A DNA stretch of 64,000 nt from Clostridiales bacterium (GCA_022508485.1 JAFLVD010000001.1:173430-237429), one strand, 5' to 3'. Shown: positions 25,675 through 35,269, counted from the stretch's first letter. Numbers and translations: made by a program. Notes: a model not told the origin generated them from the letters alone.

Positions 25675-26523
25675 TCAATCGTCCTTTAAGTACGTTGTTA
25701 TCTTAAGCGCGCCGCCTACCGAATTGCCGATACCGTAAAAGATTCCGCCGCAAAAAATGAGCGATTTTTCTTTTACGTCGCACTCGATTTTTTTGCCGTT
25801 ATCGAGGTCGGACTTAAATCTATCGGGTACGTCGTAGCGCGGAATGTCTATTATGTTTTGAGGCGCTATTACCGCGCCGCCTTTTAGCAGGTCGAGATTT
25901 TCGAGCGATACGCTGTCCGAAACCTTAAAATTGCCGGATGACGTGCGCTGCAAATATTCGAGCGTTGCAAGCGAGCCGGTAAGGTGCGCTACGTCGCGGC
26001 AAACGGACCGTATATACGTGCCTGCCGAGCAGTCGATAGAAAACACGAACTCGTCCATACGCGGCTGAAAAAGCAATTCTACGCCGAATATTTCGATGTC
26101 GACGGGTTTAACGTTTACATCCGCCCCACTTCTTGCAAGCTTATAAGCGCGCTGACCGTCCACATGCTTCGCGCTGAACACAGGCGGAATTTGGCTTTGT
26201 TTTCCGACGAGAGAGAGCGCGGCGTTAAGAACGGCGTCCACGCTCGGGATATCGTCGGTTTTACTAACCGTCGTGCCGAGCTTGTCGAGCGTGTCCGTTT
26301 CGTAGCCGAACTTGAATTTAGCGATATACGATTTTCTCTTTCCTGCGAGGTAGTCGAAAAGGCGTGTGGACTTGCCTACGCCCAGCACAAGCACGCCCTC
26401 CGCCATGGGGTCGAGCGTACCCATGTGCCCCACCTTTTTTTCGCCGAGAATGCGCCTGACCTTTCCGACCGCTGCTGCGGAAGAGATGCCGGACGGCTTA
26501 TAGAGATTTATAAGTCCGTTCAC
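25675..26523 (-). CDS. truB: tRNA pseudouridine-55 synthase
   Basis: The 282-residue enzyme isomerises U55 in the T-loop of tRNAs. The catalytic Asp is in GHMGTLDPMAEGVLVLGVGK, and YIAKFKFGYETDTLD and AGTYIRSVCRD are further family motifs. The start overlaps the nrnA stop by 4 nt. Confidence 0.97.
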   Translation of the reverse strand: MNGLINLYKPSGISSAAAVGKVRRILGEKKVGHMGTLDPMAEGVLVLGVGKSTRLFDYLAGKRKSYIAKFKFGYETDTLDKLGTTVSKTDDIPSVDAVLNAALSLVGKQSQIPPVFSAKHVDGQRAYKLARSGADVNVKPVDIEIFGVELLFQPRMDEFVFSIDCSAGTYIRSVCRDVAHLTGSLATLEYLQRTSSGNFKVSDSVSLENLDLLKGGAVIAPQNIIDIPRYDVPDRFKSDLDNGKKIECDVKEKSLIFCGGIFYGIGNSVGGALKITTYLKDD

Positions 26524-27482
26524 GGCTTAACCCCAAGCTCTCTTGCCGCGGCGGAAACAATCCTATCCGCGACGTCAAACGCGTTGCCTTTAATTATACA
26601 GCCTGCGGCAAGCTTATGTCCGCCGCCGCCGAACTTTTCGGCTACGGCAGCGACGTTTGCCTTAATCGAGCGAAGCGATACGCGAAACAGCTCGCCGGGC
26701 TGCTCGCAAACGGATATGGCAATCTCGACGCCCTCTATGCTCTTGGCGTAATCGATAAGCCCTTCGGTATCCTCGGAAGTACACATGCAAGAATTTAAAT
26801 CGTCGAGTAAAATCTTCATGAGCGCGATTTTGCCTTCGCCGTAAATGCGAATACTGTCGAGTGCGCGCGAGGTAAGCTTTATCTTTCTGAACGGATTGTT
26901 GTTATACAGTTCGTTATTTACGGATACGGCGTCTATACCGTGCCTAATCAGCTCTGCCGCGTCGTTAAAAACTTTTTCGGTGGTGTTTGCGTGCATAAAA
27001 TGACCGGTATCGGTCGAAATGCCGGCGTACAGCATTGTCGCAACGTCTTTGTCTATATACTCGCTGTCGCGGAAAATATCGAATATTATCGAGCAAGTAC
27101 TTGCCGCGGTAGGAACGATATGATTGATCTTTCCGTAGCCGGGGTTTGTGGGGTGATGGTCGATACAAATGCTGTTTTTCGCTTTATTAAGATATTCCGT
27201 ATATTTACCGAGCCTGCTTTCCGTCGCACAGTCCACAGCGATAAAAAGGTCGTAGTCTATATCTTTAAGCACGCAAAATCCGTCGTAATCGGGCAAAAAG
27301 CGGAATGACGACGGTTTATCGCAATCGCACACTGCGACGGCGGTTTTTCCCATATTTTGGCACAGCCTGCGAACGGCAAGCGCCGAGCTTATGCAGTCGC
27401 CGTCCGGACGGATATGACCGCAGACAAGAATATTATTGCTCGCCGCAACGGCGGATATTATTTCAGTTGTTATCGCCTTCAT
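26520..27482 (-). CDS. nrnA: DHH-family bifunctional oligoribonuclease / PAP phosphatase (NrnA)
   Basis: The 320-residue protein has a DHH phosphoesterase domain (GHIRPDGDCISSALAV; CIDHHPTNPG) and a DHHA1 domain with GGGGHKLAAGC. It degrades short RNA and dephosphorylates pAp. The first 20 nt lie inside rbfA. The rbfA-nrnA-truB order is standard. Confidence 0.93.
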   Translation of the reverse strand: MKAITTEIISAVAASNNILVCGHIRPDGDCISSALAVRRLCQNMGKTAVAVCDCDKPSSFRFLPDYDGFCVLKDIDYDLFIAVDCATESRLGKYTEYLNKAKNSICIDHHPTNPGYGKINHIVPTAASTCSIIFDIFRDSEYIDKDVATMLYAGISTDTGHFMHANTTEKVFNDAAELIRHGIDAVSVNNELYNNNPFRKIKLTSRALDSIRIYGEGKIALMKILLDDLNSCMCTSEDTEGLIDYAKSIEGVEIAISVCEQPGELFRVSLRSIKANVAAVAEKFGGGGHKLAAGCIIKGNAFDVADRIVSAAARELGVKP

Positions 27483-27822
27483 TATGCAAGCCCTTTATAA
27501 GCGAATCTATATGCTCGTAATACGATTGCGATTTGTCAAGCTCAAACCGAAAATGCGGTACAACGCGCATCTCTCGGTTGGTTTCGGCAAAGATTTTGCG
27601 AACGTAACCGGCGCTATTTCTGAGCGCGTTAAGCACCGACTGATCGTCGCCCTCGATATACACGTACACTGTTGCGAATTTAAGGTCGCGCGACACGGTA
27701 ACGTCGACGACGCTAACACCGAAAATACGCGGATCGGCAAGCTCGGTTTCTATAATGAGCGCGACAGAACGCTTAATAACGCTCGCGACGCGCTCTACTC
27801 TGTGGCTGTCGTGCGACCTCAC
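27463..27822 (-). CDS. rbfA: Ribosome-binding factor A
   Basis: The 119-residue KH-like protein assists late 30S maturation. Family segments are RVERVASVIKRSVALIIETE, ELADPRIFGVSVVDV and FELDKSQSYYEHIDSLI. It overlaps the infB stop by 4 nt. Confidence 0.95.
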   Translation of the reverse strand: MRSHDSHRVERVASVIKRSVALIIETELADPRIFGVSVVDVTVSRDLKFATVYVYIEGDDQSVLNALRNSAGYVRKIFAETNREMRVVPHFRFELDKSQSYYEHIDSLIKGLHNEGDNN

Positions 27823-30323
27823 TTGTTCTCCCTGGTTTCACGTTCCATGACAAAGCACTCGATTTCGTCGTCCTCGAGGAATTCGGAATACCCTTCGATT
27901 GCGATACCGCACTCAAAGCCGATAGTAACTTCCTTGACGTCGTTTTTAAAGTGTTTAAGGCCGATAATGGGACCTTCGTGTATAAGCTTTCCGCCGCGGT
28001 ACAGTCTTGCGGTGCCGTTTCTTACAATCTTGCCGGACTGAACGTAGCTGCCTGCGACAAAGCCGATGCCCGAAACCTTAAACGGCATACGAACAATCGC
28101 TTTACCAGTAACGCGCTCGACAAACTTGGGCGCGAACAGCTCTTGCATCTGCTCTTGAATGTCGTCGAGCACCTCGTAAATAATGCTGTACTGCTTAATT
28201 GTTATACCGACGCGCTCTGCGGCAACCCTTGCGTCGTTATCGGGTTTTACGTTAAAGCCGACGATATTGGCGTTTGCAACCTCCGCCATAAGTACGTCCG
28301 ACTGGTTGATAGCGCCTATACCGCTATGAACGACCGAAACCTTAACCTCGTCGGTGGACAGCTTGTTGATAGCTTCCGTGAGAGCCTCGGCAGAACCTTG
28401 AACGTCCGCCTTGACGAGAATTTTAAGCTCTTTCGCTTTGGCGTCGCCGATATGCTTAAACGCCTCTTCCATGCTCGCCGCAGGGATATCCGAAAGCATG
28501 TCGACCTTAGCTTTGGCGGCGCGCTCTTCGATAACCTGACGCGCCATCTTTTCGCTTTCCACGGCGACAAGAAGATCGCCTGCGGAGGGAGCCTTTGCAA
28601 GGCCGTAAACCGCAACGGGCGTGGACGGCGGCGCGGATTTAATGTTTTTGCCCTTGTCGTCGGTAAGCGAGCGGACTCTGCCGTACGTAGTACCCGAAAC
28701 GACGTAATCGCCCACTTTAAGCGTACCGTTTTGAACGATAACCGTTGCGATAGGACCCTTGCCCTTGTCGAGCCGTGCTTCCACAACGTAACCGCGAGCG
28801 TCGCGGTTGGGATTGGCTTTAAGCTCTAACACTTCGGCGCGGAAAATTATATTTTCGAGGAGGGTGTCTATGCCCTGGTTCATCTTTGCGGAAATGGGAA
28901 TCATAGGCACGTCGCCGCCCCATTCCTCGCAAAGCACGTCGCGCTCGGCAAGCTGCTGTTTTATTCTTTCGGGGTTTGCGCCTGCTTTATCTATTTTGTT
29001 TATGGCGACGACAATAGGCACCCCTGCCGCTTTGGCGTGGTTAATTGCCTCTTCGGTCTGCGGCATAACGCCGTCGTCGGCGGCTACGATTAAAACCGCT
29101 ATATCGGTTACGTTAGCGCCGCGGCGCCGCATTTCGGTAAACGCCTCGTGGCCGGGCGTATCGAGGAATGTAATCTTTTCGCCGTTCAGGTCGACGGAGT
29201 ATGCGCCGATATGCTGAGTAATTCCACCGGCCTCGCCGCTTGCGACCGAGGTTTTTCTTATCGTGTCGAGAAGCGAAGTTTTGCCGTGGTCGACGTGGCC
29301 CATAACGGTAATAATAGGCGGACGCTTTACAAGGCTTTCCTCGGGATCGGGTTCGGCGTGAAGCTCTTGAAGCTCTTCCTCTTTGGTCTTTTCGAGTTTA
29401 AGCTCGATATTTACGCCGAGCGCGTCCGCAACAAGCTGCATTGTTGGAAAGTCGACGACGGTGTTTATCGTCGTCATAATTCCGAGTTCCATGAGCTGCT
29501 TAATAATCTCTTGCGCGGTTTTACCTATCTTTTCGGAAAGGATTTTAACCGTGAGATTGGGGGTTGTGATGACCGCATTTTCTATCTTTGTGGGAACAAA
29601 AGGTACAACCTTGCTTACCTTTTTGTTTTTAAGCTTACGCGTACCCATGCGCTCTTCGCTGACATTTTCCTGAATATAGCCCTTACGAATGAGCATGCGC
29701 TTAGACATCTGCTTTTTGTCTTCCGTTTTGGAAAACGCCGATTTTTTGGACGGCTCGCCGCGTTTACGGGGCGCCGTCGGCGCGTCGAATTTGGGAAGCG
29801 GCGCCGGACGGACGGAGGGTGCCGGACGAGGCGTAGCGGAAGCGCGCGGCGAAGAAGGCCGCTCGCGCTTACCCTCTCCGCGTGGCGAAGTCGATTCGAC
29901 GGGACGAGGCGTATGCTTAACCACGCCGCGAATATAGCTCGGTATTGCGGTGCGAGTTACGGGCTGCTGCGGCTCGGGTTCGACCGGTTTTTCCGCAGGC
30001 TTCTCAACTTTTTCGGGCACGACAGGCGCAGGCTCGACGTCCTCTTGAGGTTTTACAGCCTGCTCGGTTTGAGCGGCGCGCACCTCTTCGGCGGCCCGTT
30101 TTGCCTCTTCCGCGGCGCGCTTGGCTTCTTCCGCGGCGCGGCGTGCGTCGCGAATATCGAGAAGCTTACCCTTTTCGGAATTATAAAGCTTTTCGACGCG
30201 CTTACGCGATTCGGCGACGCGCTTAATAAGCTCTGCGAGCTTGTCTGCTTCGATAAGCCCGTGGAGTTTTTTAAAGTTGGTCGTTCCAGTTTCTTCGTTT
30301 TTTACAGTTTCGTTTTTTTCCAA
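27819..30323 (-). CDS. infB: Translation initiation factor IF-2
   Basis: The 834-residue GTPase places initiator tRNA on the ribosome. A charged, Pro/Ala-rich N-terminal region (about 60-215) with a repeated AAEEAKRA segment precedes the IF2 N-domain. The G domain has [17 protein letters not shown] and AINKID, and the C-terminal barrel domains follow. The start is TTG at 30323, with CGGAGG upstream. Confidence 0.97.
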   Translation of the reverse strand: MEKNETVKNEETGTTNFKKLHGLIEADKLAELIKRVAESRKRVEKLYNSEKGKLLDIRDARRAAEEAKRAAEEAKRAAEEVRAAQTEQAVKPQEDVEPAPVVPEKVEKPAEKPVEPEPQQPVTRTAIPSYIRGVVKHTPRPVESTSPRGEGKRERPSSPRASATPRPAPSVRPAPLPKFDAPTAPRKRGEPSKKSAFSKTEDKKQMSKRMLIRKGYIQENVSEERMGTRKLKNKKVSKVVPFVPTKIENAVITTPNLTVKILSEKIGKTAQEIIKQLMELGIMTTINTVVDFPTMQLVADALGVNIELKLEKTKEEELQELHAEPDPEESLVKRPPIITVMGHVDHGKTSLLDTIRKTSVASGEAGGITQHIGAYSVDLNGEKITFLDTPGHEAFTEMRRRGANVTDIAVLIVAADDGVMPQTEEAINHAKAAGVPIVVAINKIDKAGANPERIKQQLAERDVLCEEWGGDVPMIPISAKMNQGIDTLLENIIFRAEVLELKANPNRDARGYVVEARLDKGKGPIATVIVQNGTLKVGDYVVSGTTYGRVRSLTDDKGKNIKSAPPSTPVAVYGLAKAPSAGDLLVAVESEKMARQVIEERAAKAKVDMLSDIPAASMEEAFKHIGDAKAKELKILVKADVQGSAEALTEAINKLSTDEVKVSVVHSGIGAINQSDVLMAEVANANIVGFNVKPDNDARVAAERVGITIKQYSIIYEVLDDIQEQMQELFAPKFVERVTGKAIVRMPFKVSGIGFVAGSYVQSGKIVRNGTARLYRGGKLIHEGPIIGLKHFKNDVKEVTIGFECGIAIEGYSEFLEDDEIECFVMERETRENK

Positions 30324-30347
30324 AATCCGTTCCTCCGTAAAAGCGCG

Positions 30348-30653
30348 TTATATCTTATATCCTTGCGCTCCGCCTTTTACGTATTTTATCATTTCGAGCG
30401 CCATATTTTCGTCGGTGATTCCGAGCGCCTTGCAGTTGCCGCCTGCTTTATCCTCGAGTTTTTCTACCGTGATAAGCGGCAGGTTTTTTCTTTGTGAAAG
30501 GCGGACAATCGCTTTTGTCAGGTTTTCGGACGCGGTGTCGCTTAATGCAAGAAGTTTAATGTGCTTTGCCGTCTCGAGCGAATCAAGCCCGTAAACAATC
30601 TTTCGTGCGCGTTTTGCAAACCCGAGCATCGACATAAATTTATCGGTTGCCAT
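30348..30653 (-). CDS. L7Ae-family RNA-binding protein (YlxQ)
   Basis: The 101-residue protein has the L7Ae/L30e fold: FMSMLGFAKRARKIVYGLDS, then LLALSDTASENLTKAI. YlxQ-type proteins bind kink-turn RNA, and their role in this operon is uncertain. The start overlaps ylxR by 14 nt. Confidence 0.9.
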   Translation of the reverse strand: MATDKFMSMLGFAKRARKIVYGLDSLETAKHIKLLALSDTASENLTKAIVRLSQRKNLPLITVEKLEDKAGGNCKALGITDENMALEMIKYVKGGAQGYKI

Positions 30654-30909
30654 TACTGTCGTTCAGTTCCTCGGCTATCTTATCATATTCGCAATCGGGG
30701 ATTTTCGTTTTAAACGCCCTATCGAGCGAGCGCTTTTTTTTGGCGGAAGAGGCGCAGTCGCCTTCCGCGCAGATATACGCGCCTCGACCGGGCATTTTGC
30801 CCGTTCTGTCCACCGAAACGGTTTCATCGCACAAAACTATGCGGACGAGGGCGCCCTTTTCCTTTTGCTGCCTGCAAACAATGCAGGTGCGAATGGGAAT
30901 ATGCTTCAT
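30640..30909 (-). CDS. YlxR-family protein (RnpM-like)
   Basis: The 89-residue protein shows the YlxR signature IRTCIVCRQQKEKGALVRIV and PGRGAYIC. The family is a small basic RNA-binding protein; the B. subtilis member has been linked to RNase P modulation. It follows the nusA stop directly (TAAATG) with GGAGAG upstream. Confidence 0.92.
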   Translation of the reverse strand: MKHIPIRTCIVCRQQKEKGALVRIVLCDETVSVDRTGKMPGRGAYICAEGDCASSAKKKRSLDRAFKTKIPDCEYDKIAEELNDSNGNR

Positions 30910-32058
30910 TTAGTCAAGCTCTCCGAGATCCTCGTCGAATACGTCGAAGTTGTCGCTGCCCATCTGCTCGGCGCGTTCGGTTGCTTCCTTAACCTTGTTC
31001 TTCATCGTCGAGTACGGTTTAATGTCTATCTTCCAGCCGGTAAGCTTGGCGGCAAGACGAGCGTTTACGCCCTCTCTGCCGATAGCGAGCGAAAGCTGAT
31101 CGTCCATAACGACGACGGTCGCCGCATGCTCGTCCTCCTTAGCCTCGACCATAACGACCTTAGCCGGAAGAAGCGCGCGCGCGATAAACTCGAGCGGATC
31201 CTCGTGCCACGGGATAATGTCGATTTTTTCGCCGCCGACCTCGGAAATAATGCTGTTTACGCGCGCACCGCGGTTGCCCACGCAAGCGCCTACGGGATCT
31301 ACGCCCGAGTCGGTTGCGTATACAGCCATTTTGGTGCGCAGTCCGGCTTCGCGGACAATGCCTTTAATAACGACGACGCCGGTGGAAATTTCGGGTACTT
31401 CAAGCTCGAACAGCCTCTTAATAAAGCCGGGCGCCGTACGCGAAACAAGCACCTGCGGTCCGTGCATTCCCGACTTAATGCCGCGCACGAAAACCTTAAT
31501 CTTGTCGCCGACCTTAAACTTGTCGTTGGGAAGCTGATCTTTGGGATAAAGCACGGCCTCGAGCTTTTGTATCTCGACGCATACGTTTTTGCCGTCGACG
31601 CGGTGAACGACGCAGGTAACAAGCTCTTCCTCTTTTTCGGCAAGCTCGCTGTAAGCCATTTCGCTCTCGAGCGTGCGAACCTTTTGCGTAACAATCTGTT
31701 TAGCCATCTGCGCGACAACTCTGCCGAAAGCGCTCGTATCGACGGGTTCGAGAATTTCGTCGCCCACCTTGTACTTTTTGTCGATAAGGCGCGCGTCCTC
31801 GAGACTTATTTCGGTCTCCCTGTTTTCCACCGTCTCGACAACCTTTTGGCACGAATACACCGTAAACTTTTGGGTTTCGGGCGTTAACAGTATTTTAATC
31901 GACTTGGCGACGCCGTACTGTTTTTTGTACGCGCTGGTAAGAGCTTCCTCGAGCGCCTCGATGTAGGACTCTTTGCTGATGTCCTTTTCGGTCTCGAGAG
32001 ACGAGAGAGCCTCGAAGAAGTCGGCTTGTGATTGGTTCGTTGAATTTTTCTTTGCCAT
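30910..32058 (-). CDS. nusA: Transcription termination/antitermination factor NusA
   Basis: The 382-residue protein has an N-terminal RNA-polymerase-binding domain (about 1-130), S1 domain, and two KH domains with VGACVGNRGARVNSI and AIGREGVNARLAAKL. It lacks the C-terminal acidic repeats of proteobacterial NusA, as normal for Firmicutes. GGAGAG precedes the ATG. It lies 35 nt after rimP. Confidence 0.97.
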   Translation of the reverse strand: MAKKNSTNQSQADFFEALSSLETEKDISKESYIEALEEALTSAYKKQYGVAKSIKILLTPETQKFTVYSCQKVVETVENRETEISLEDARLIDKKYKVGDEILEPVDTSAFGRVVAQMAKQIVTQKVRTLESEMAYSELAEKEEELVTCVVHRVDGKNVCVEIQKLEAVLYPKDQLPNDKFKVGDKIKVFVRGIKSGMHGPQVLVSRTAPGFIKRLFELEVPEISTGVVVIKGIVREAGLRTKMAVYATDSGVDPVGACVGNRGARVNSIISEVGGEKIDIIPWHEDPLEFIARALLPAKVVMVEAKEDEHAATVVVMDDQLSLAIGREGVNARLAAKLTGWKIDIKPYSTMKNKVKEATERAEQMGSDNFDVFDEDLGELD

Positions 32059-32093
32059 GATTTTTCTCTCCGGAAAATATTGTTGTTACGCCG

Positions 32094-32558
32094 CTAAAAC
32101 TCCACGTGCGGTCGTACAAGAGCTATAAGTTTGTTGTCTATATCAATCGGTTTATCGCCGCATGATACCTGCGTAATGCCGTCGGTGCGCGACATAAGCT
32201 CGCCCACTATAAGCTTTTCCTTAGTGCCGGGAAGAGGCGCAAACAGCTTAACCTCCACCTTTTTACCGTAATTGCGTTCAAAGTCGCGCTGCGTTTTAAA
32301 CGGTCTGTCAAGCCCGGGCGAAGACACGTCGAGGCAGTACGGCGCGTTTAAAGTCGGGTCGAGTTCGTCGAGCGGCGCGTCGAGCGCGTTACTCACCTTT
32401 TCGCAGTCGTCGAGCGTAACGCCAGTTTCGTTTGCGATATACACTATAAGGTGCTTATCGCCGTACAGCGTTTTATACTCTATATCCACAAGCTCGTAAC
32501 CGAGCTCTTGGAGTATTCCTTCTATAACGGGCTTAGCCTTTTCTATTACGCTATTTAT
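32094..32558 (-). CDS. rimP: Ribosome maturation factor RimP, starting at an AUA codon
   Basis: The protein functions in 30S assembly. Family homology extends upstream of the first standard start codon (GTG at 32489): the frame continues through IEKAKPVIEGILQELGYELV, the conserved RimP N-terminal helix, to an ATA codon at 32558. GGAGG sits 5 nt before this ATA. Upstream of it the frame has no ATG, GTG or TTG before an in-frame TAG. With ATA as start the protein is 154 residues, a normal RimP length; from the GTG it would be 131 and lack the helix. A sequencing error changing ATG to ATA is the main alternative. Confidence 0.88.
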   Translation of the reverse strand: MNSVIEKAKPVIEGILQELGYELVDIEYKTLYGDKHLIVYIANETGVTLDDCEKVSNALDAPLDELDPTLNAPYCLDVSSPGLDRPFKTQRDFERNYGKKVEVKLFAPLPGTKEKLIVGELMSRTDGITQVSCGDKPIDIDNKLIALVRPHVEF

Positions 32559-32603
32559 GGTTACCTCCGCACCATGTGCACAATATATGCCCTAACAGCA
32601 ATT

Positions 32604-32626
32604 GAGAGCGGGCAGAACCCACTCTC
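32604..32626 (-). promoter_or_regulatory. Hairpin in the rimP-nusA leader
   Basis: A 9-bp stem (GAGAGTGGG with CCCGCTCTC, one G-U pair) and a 5-nt loop lie about 20 nt after the predicted transcription start and 45 nt before the rimP start. No U run follows, so it is not a simple terminator; it may stabilise the mRNA or regulate it. Confidence 0.6.
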
Positions 32627-32653
32627 ACACTACACAATAATGCTATTACGATT

Positions 32654-32682
32654 ATTATAACGCTAATCGATAAGAATAGCAA
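32654..32682 (-). promoter_or_regulatory. Promoter of the rimP-nusA-infB operon
   Basis: Minus strand TTGCTA (32677-32682), 17-bp spacer, TATAAT (32654-32659). Both hexamers are identical to the rpmB promoter. Confidence 0.8.
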
Positions 32683-32749
32683 GCATTTTATAAAAATAAA
32701 TTTGATTTTTTGTACAAAACTTTTGCGGAAAACCGCGAGAAATATCGGC

Positions 32750-32983
32750 TTAACCGTTAACCGCGTCCGGTTGCGACAAATCGGCTTTGAGCATCTCGTA
32801 GGCGTATTTTACAAAATCCACCTTCGTTATTCCGTTGTCGCTTAAAAACTCGTTAATCTCGGTATAAAGCGAGCGCGGCATCAGCACCTGAAAATTGGCG
32901 CTGGACGCCTTTCTGATCTCTTTGTTTTTAAGCTCGTACCTTCTGCGAGCAAGCCTTGCCGGGGTATCTTCCTTAATTGACAC
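32750..32983 (-). CDS. Small ribbon-helix-helix-like protein
   Basis: The 77-residue protein is basic in its first half (TPARLARRRYELKNKEIRKA). It ends with SANFQVLMPRSLYTEINEFL and a helix GITKVDFVKYAYEML, a strand-helix-helix layout like RHH DNA-binding proteins. GTG at 32983 is chosen because AAAGGAGAG lies 9 nt upstream; an in-frame ATG at 33010 lacks a good site. No toxin-like partner adjoins it. Function is unknown; a small repressor is an inference. Confidence 0.55.
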   Translation of the reverse strand: MSIKEDTPARLARRRYELKNKEIRKASSANFQVLMPRSLYTEINEFLSDNGITKVDFVKYAYEMLKADLSQPDAVNG

Positions 32984-33063
32984 GGTGCCACTCTCCTTTT
33001 GTAAACGCATAATCCGTAGAGAGAAAACGCATTTACCGTTGTTTTCCGTATTATAAAACACGG

Positions 33064-33085
33064 ACAGCACCAATACAGCACCAAA
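33064..33085. repeat. Two tandem 11-bp direct repeats (ACAGCACCAAT / ACAGCACCAAA)
   Basis: The two copies abut exactly and differ only in the last base. They lie between the response-regulator stop and the RHH-like gene, upstream of a TATAAT (minus strand, about 33048-33053). This is the arrangement of an operator, perhaps for the adjacent RHH-like protein or the SARP-type regulator. Confidence 0.6.
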
Positions 33086-33109
33086 AAATATATACGATAA
33101 AAAAATTTT

Positions 33110-33919
33110 TTAATCTTTTTTTCCGGCACGTCCCGAACGGCTGTCAAAAGTCAAAAAGCCGTTAGTCATCTCCGCCCAGTCGTACTGCCGCATGTATTCC
33201 CCGTGATAGCTGTTAATTGCCGCAACGTCGTACTCGAGGTACTTGTAGTAATCGCACTCCACCTTTTTTACGTCGACCGCATAGCTATTGCGCGAACAAA
33301 TAAGAACGTCCCCAGCATTGCATTTTATTAGGGTATTTTTAAGCTCGGCAATAACGTTACGCAAATAGTGCTTGTTTGCCGTGCTGTCCGTTTCAAACAG
33401 AACCGCGCAAATCTCGTTTGTATTTGCGGACGCGCCGCGAAGATCGATAAGATAAGCGAACAGCTCTTTTGCTTTACTGCGCCCGAAGCGTACGGCCTCG
33501 TCGCCGCAAAACACCTCGAAGTTTCCGAAGCACTGCACTCTCAGCTTCGCCGAATCGTACTTAACCGGGTTACGCAGATTGTCGAGCGCGTTTTTTACGT
33601 CGAGAGCGCGCGCAGGCTTTAAAATATAACCGCTCGCGTTAAGCGAAAATGCGTCCACGGCGTATTCCGAATATCCTGTTACAAACACGATGTTTGTGCC
33701 CGGAAGCTTGTTTTTGAGATCGCGCGACAGAACAAGTCCGTTCCGTCCCGGCATTGCAATATCGAGAAAACACACGTCATAAGCGATACTATCTGCGCTT
33801 TTTACGGCGGCGTCGCAGTTATCGAAACAATGCACGTCCGAATCGGGACAAACCTCTTTTACGGTATCGTACAGAGCGTTAAGCGCAAGCATTTCGTCGT
33901 CTACAATCAAAATCTTCAT
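33110..33919 (-). CDS. Response regulator with SARP/BTAD-type DNA-binding domain
   Basis: The 269-residue protein has a receiver domain (MKILIVDDE; phospho-acceptor Asp in CFLDIAMPGRNG; Lys in YILKPA). A winged-helix region (about residues 125-210) with VRFGRSKAKELFAYLIDLRG follows, typical of SARP-like regulators. The C-terminal part resembles the start of a BTAD helical domain and is short. ATG 33919 has GGTGAG upstream. It pairs with the kinase 18 nt upstream. The target is unknown. Confidence 0.85.
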   Translation of the reverse strand: MKILIVDDEMLALNALYDTVKEVCPDSDVHCFDNCDAAVKSADSIAYDVCFLDIAMPGRNGLVLSRDLKNKLPGTNIVFVTGYSEYAVDAFSLNASGYILKPARALDVKNALDNLRNPVKYDSAKLRVQCFGNFEVFCGDEAVRFGRSKAKELFAYLIDLRGASANTNEICAVLFETDSTANKHYLRNVIAELKNTLIKCNAGDVLICSRNSYAVDVKKVECDYYKYLEYDVAAINSYHGEYMRQYDWAEMTNGFLTFDSRSGRAGKKD

Positions 33920-33937
33920 TTCGCTACTCACCAACCT

Positions 33938-35239
33938 TTACGGCATGACCGCCGTCCCCTGCTTTTTGGGCACGAACACCGTAATGACCGAGCCTTCGCC
34001 TATGGTGCTTTTTACGTCCAGCGTACCGCGCGCCATTGTTTTAAGCCGTTCGCCCACCATCGAAAGCCCCAAATGCTTTTTTCCGTCCGTTTTGTATGCC
34101 TCGGTATCGAAACCGTTACCGTTGTCGGAAATTATTACATAACTGCCCGTTTGGTCGCTGTACGTCTTCACAGTAACGCGCACGCCGTCCGTTTTTTGCA
34201 GAACGCCGTACTTAACCGCATTTTCCACAAGCGGCTGAACGGTAAGCGGCGGAACGTCGAAGCTTACGGAATCAAGCTCGAAAACAAGGTTGACCTTAGC
34301 GCCGAACCGCCTTTTTTCGAGCGCGAAATAGTGTTCAACGTGCGAGATTTCCGTTTCTATCGGAATACAGTGGTCGCAGGACAGCGCGTCCATATTGCCG
34401 CGCAGGTACGACGAAAAATCGTCGATGGCGTCGGCGGCCGACTGCGGATTTTCCTTGCAAAGCTGCTTAATCGCCACAAGCGAGTTGTACAAAAAATGCG
34501 GTTGGATTTGCGATTCCGCAAGAAGAAGCTGAATTGCGGCAAGGCTCTTTTCGCTCTTAGTTTTGGATCGAACCTGCATAAACAAAATCATTACGAAAAG
34601 AACAATCATGGCAAACGTAAGCGCCATAGAGATAAACGGAATATTATCTATGAATATTTGGAGCGTTATTGCGGTAAACGACAGCGCAAAAACGAGCAGA
34701 TACACAAAAACCTCGGCACGCGGAAACTTTTTCCTGTGCGATAAAATAAGCGCCGCACTTATTACAAGCACCGTAAGCGACAGAACCTGCGACATCGGAT
34801 ACAGTACGCCGCGGTGCATAATATTGTCAGCGTCGAAATAATAATACATTCCGTTAAACTGCGCGACGTCGAGAAGAAGCGTTACTAAAATGATATAGCC
34901 CCAAACCGCCCATTTAAGCCGAGTTCCGCTTCCCACCGAGTTTAGCCTGTCGATAATGTACTGAGCGAAGGCAAATGCCATAAAGTACCAGGCTGAAAAT
35001 TCGACGTACCTCGCAACAAAAAGTATGGGCAGCGCGTAAGGCGAAGTATTGCCCTGCAAAAACACGTACACGAGATTGGCGCCGATTGCCGTTATGTTCA
35101 TACCGAAAGCAATCGCCGTACTCGCGCGGATATTTCCTATTATCGATCCCCATACGAAAACGATAATAAGACCTATAATACAAAATCCGATACCGTAAAA
35201 ATCGGAAATGATATTTATGTAATAAATCGGTCCTTGCAT
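33938..35239 (-). CDS. LytS-type sensor histidine kinase
   Basis: The 433-residue protein has about seven N-terminal membrane helices (1-225). A His_kinase domain with the phospho-acceptor His in QIQPHFLYNSLVAIKQL and an HATPase domain (VQPLVENAVKYG; SDNGNGFD; GLSMVGERLK) follow. It phosphorylates the adjoining regulator. The signal is unknown; the membrane part is not a recognised sensor domain. A TACAAT box lies about 22 nt before the ATG. Confidence 0.88.
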   Translation of the reverse strand: MQGPIYYINIISDFYGIGFCIIGLIIVFVWGSIIGNIRASTAIAFGMNITAIGANLVYVFLQGNTSPYALPILFVARYVEFSAWYFMAFAFAQYIIDRLNSVGSGTRLKWAVWGYIILVTLLLDVAQFNGMYYYFDADNIMHRGVLYPMSQVLSLTVLVISAALILSHRKKFPRAEVFVYLLVFALSFTAITLQIFIDNIPFISMALTFAMIVLFVMILFMQVRSKTKSEKSLAAIQLLLAESQIQPHFLYNSLVAIKQLCKENPQSAADAIDDFSSYLRGNMDALSCDHCIPIETEISHVEHYFALEKRRFGAKVNLVFELDSVSFDVPPLTVQPLVENAVKYGVLQKTDGVRVTVKTYSDQTGSYVIISDNGNGFDTEAYKTDGKKHLGLSMVGERLKTMARGTLDVKSTIGEGSVITVFVPKKQGTAVMP

Positions 35240-35269
35240 TTTTAAAGCTACGCCTAATTAAATTGTACC

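Noticed and set aside
29148..30497. 449-codon plus-strand frame opposite infB
   Set aside because: Shadow of the repetitive Ala/Glu/Lys-rich infB N-terminal region; composition is Arg/Phe-rich low complexity.
32094..32489. rimP starting at the GTG at 32489
   Set aside because: Would remove the conserved N-terminal helix, and no Shine-Dalgarno lies before this GTG.
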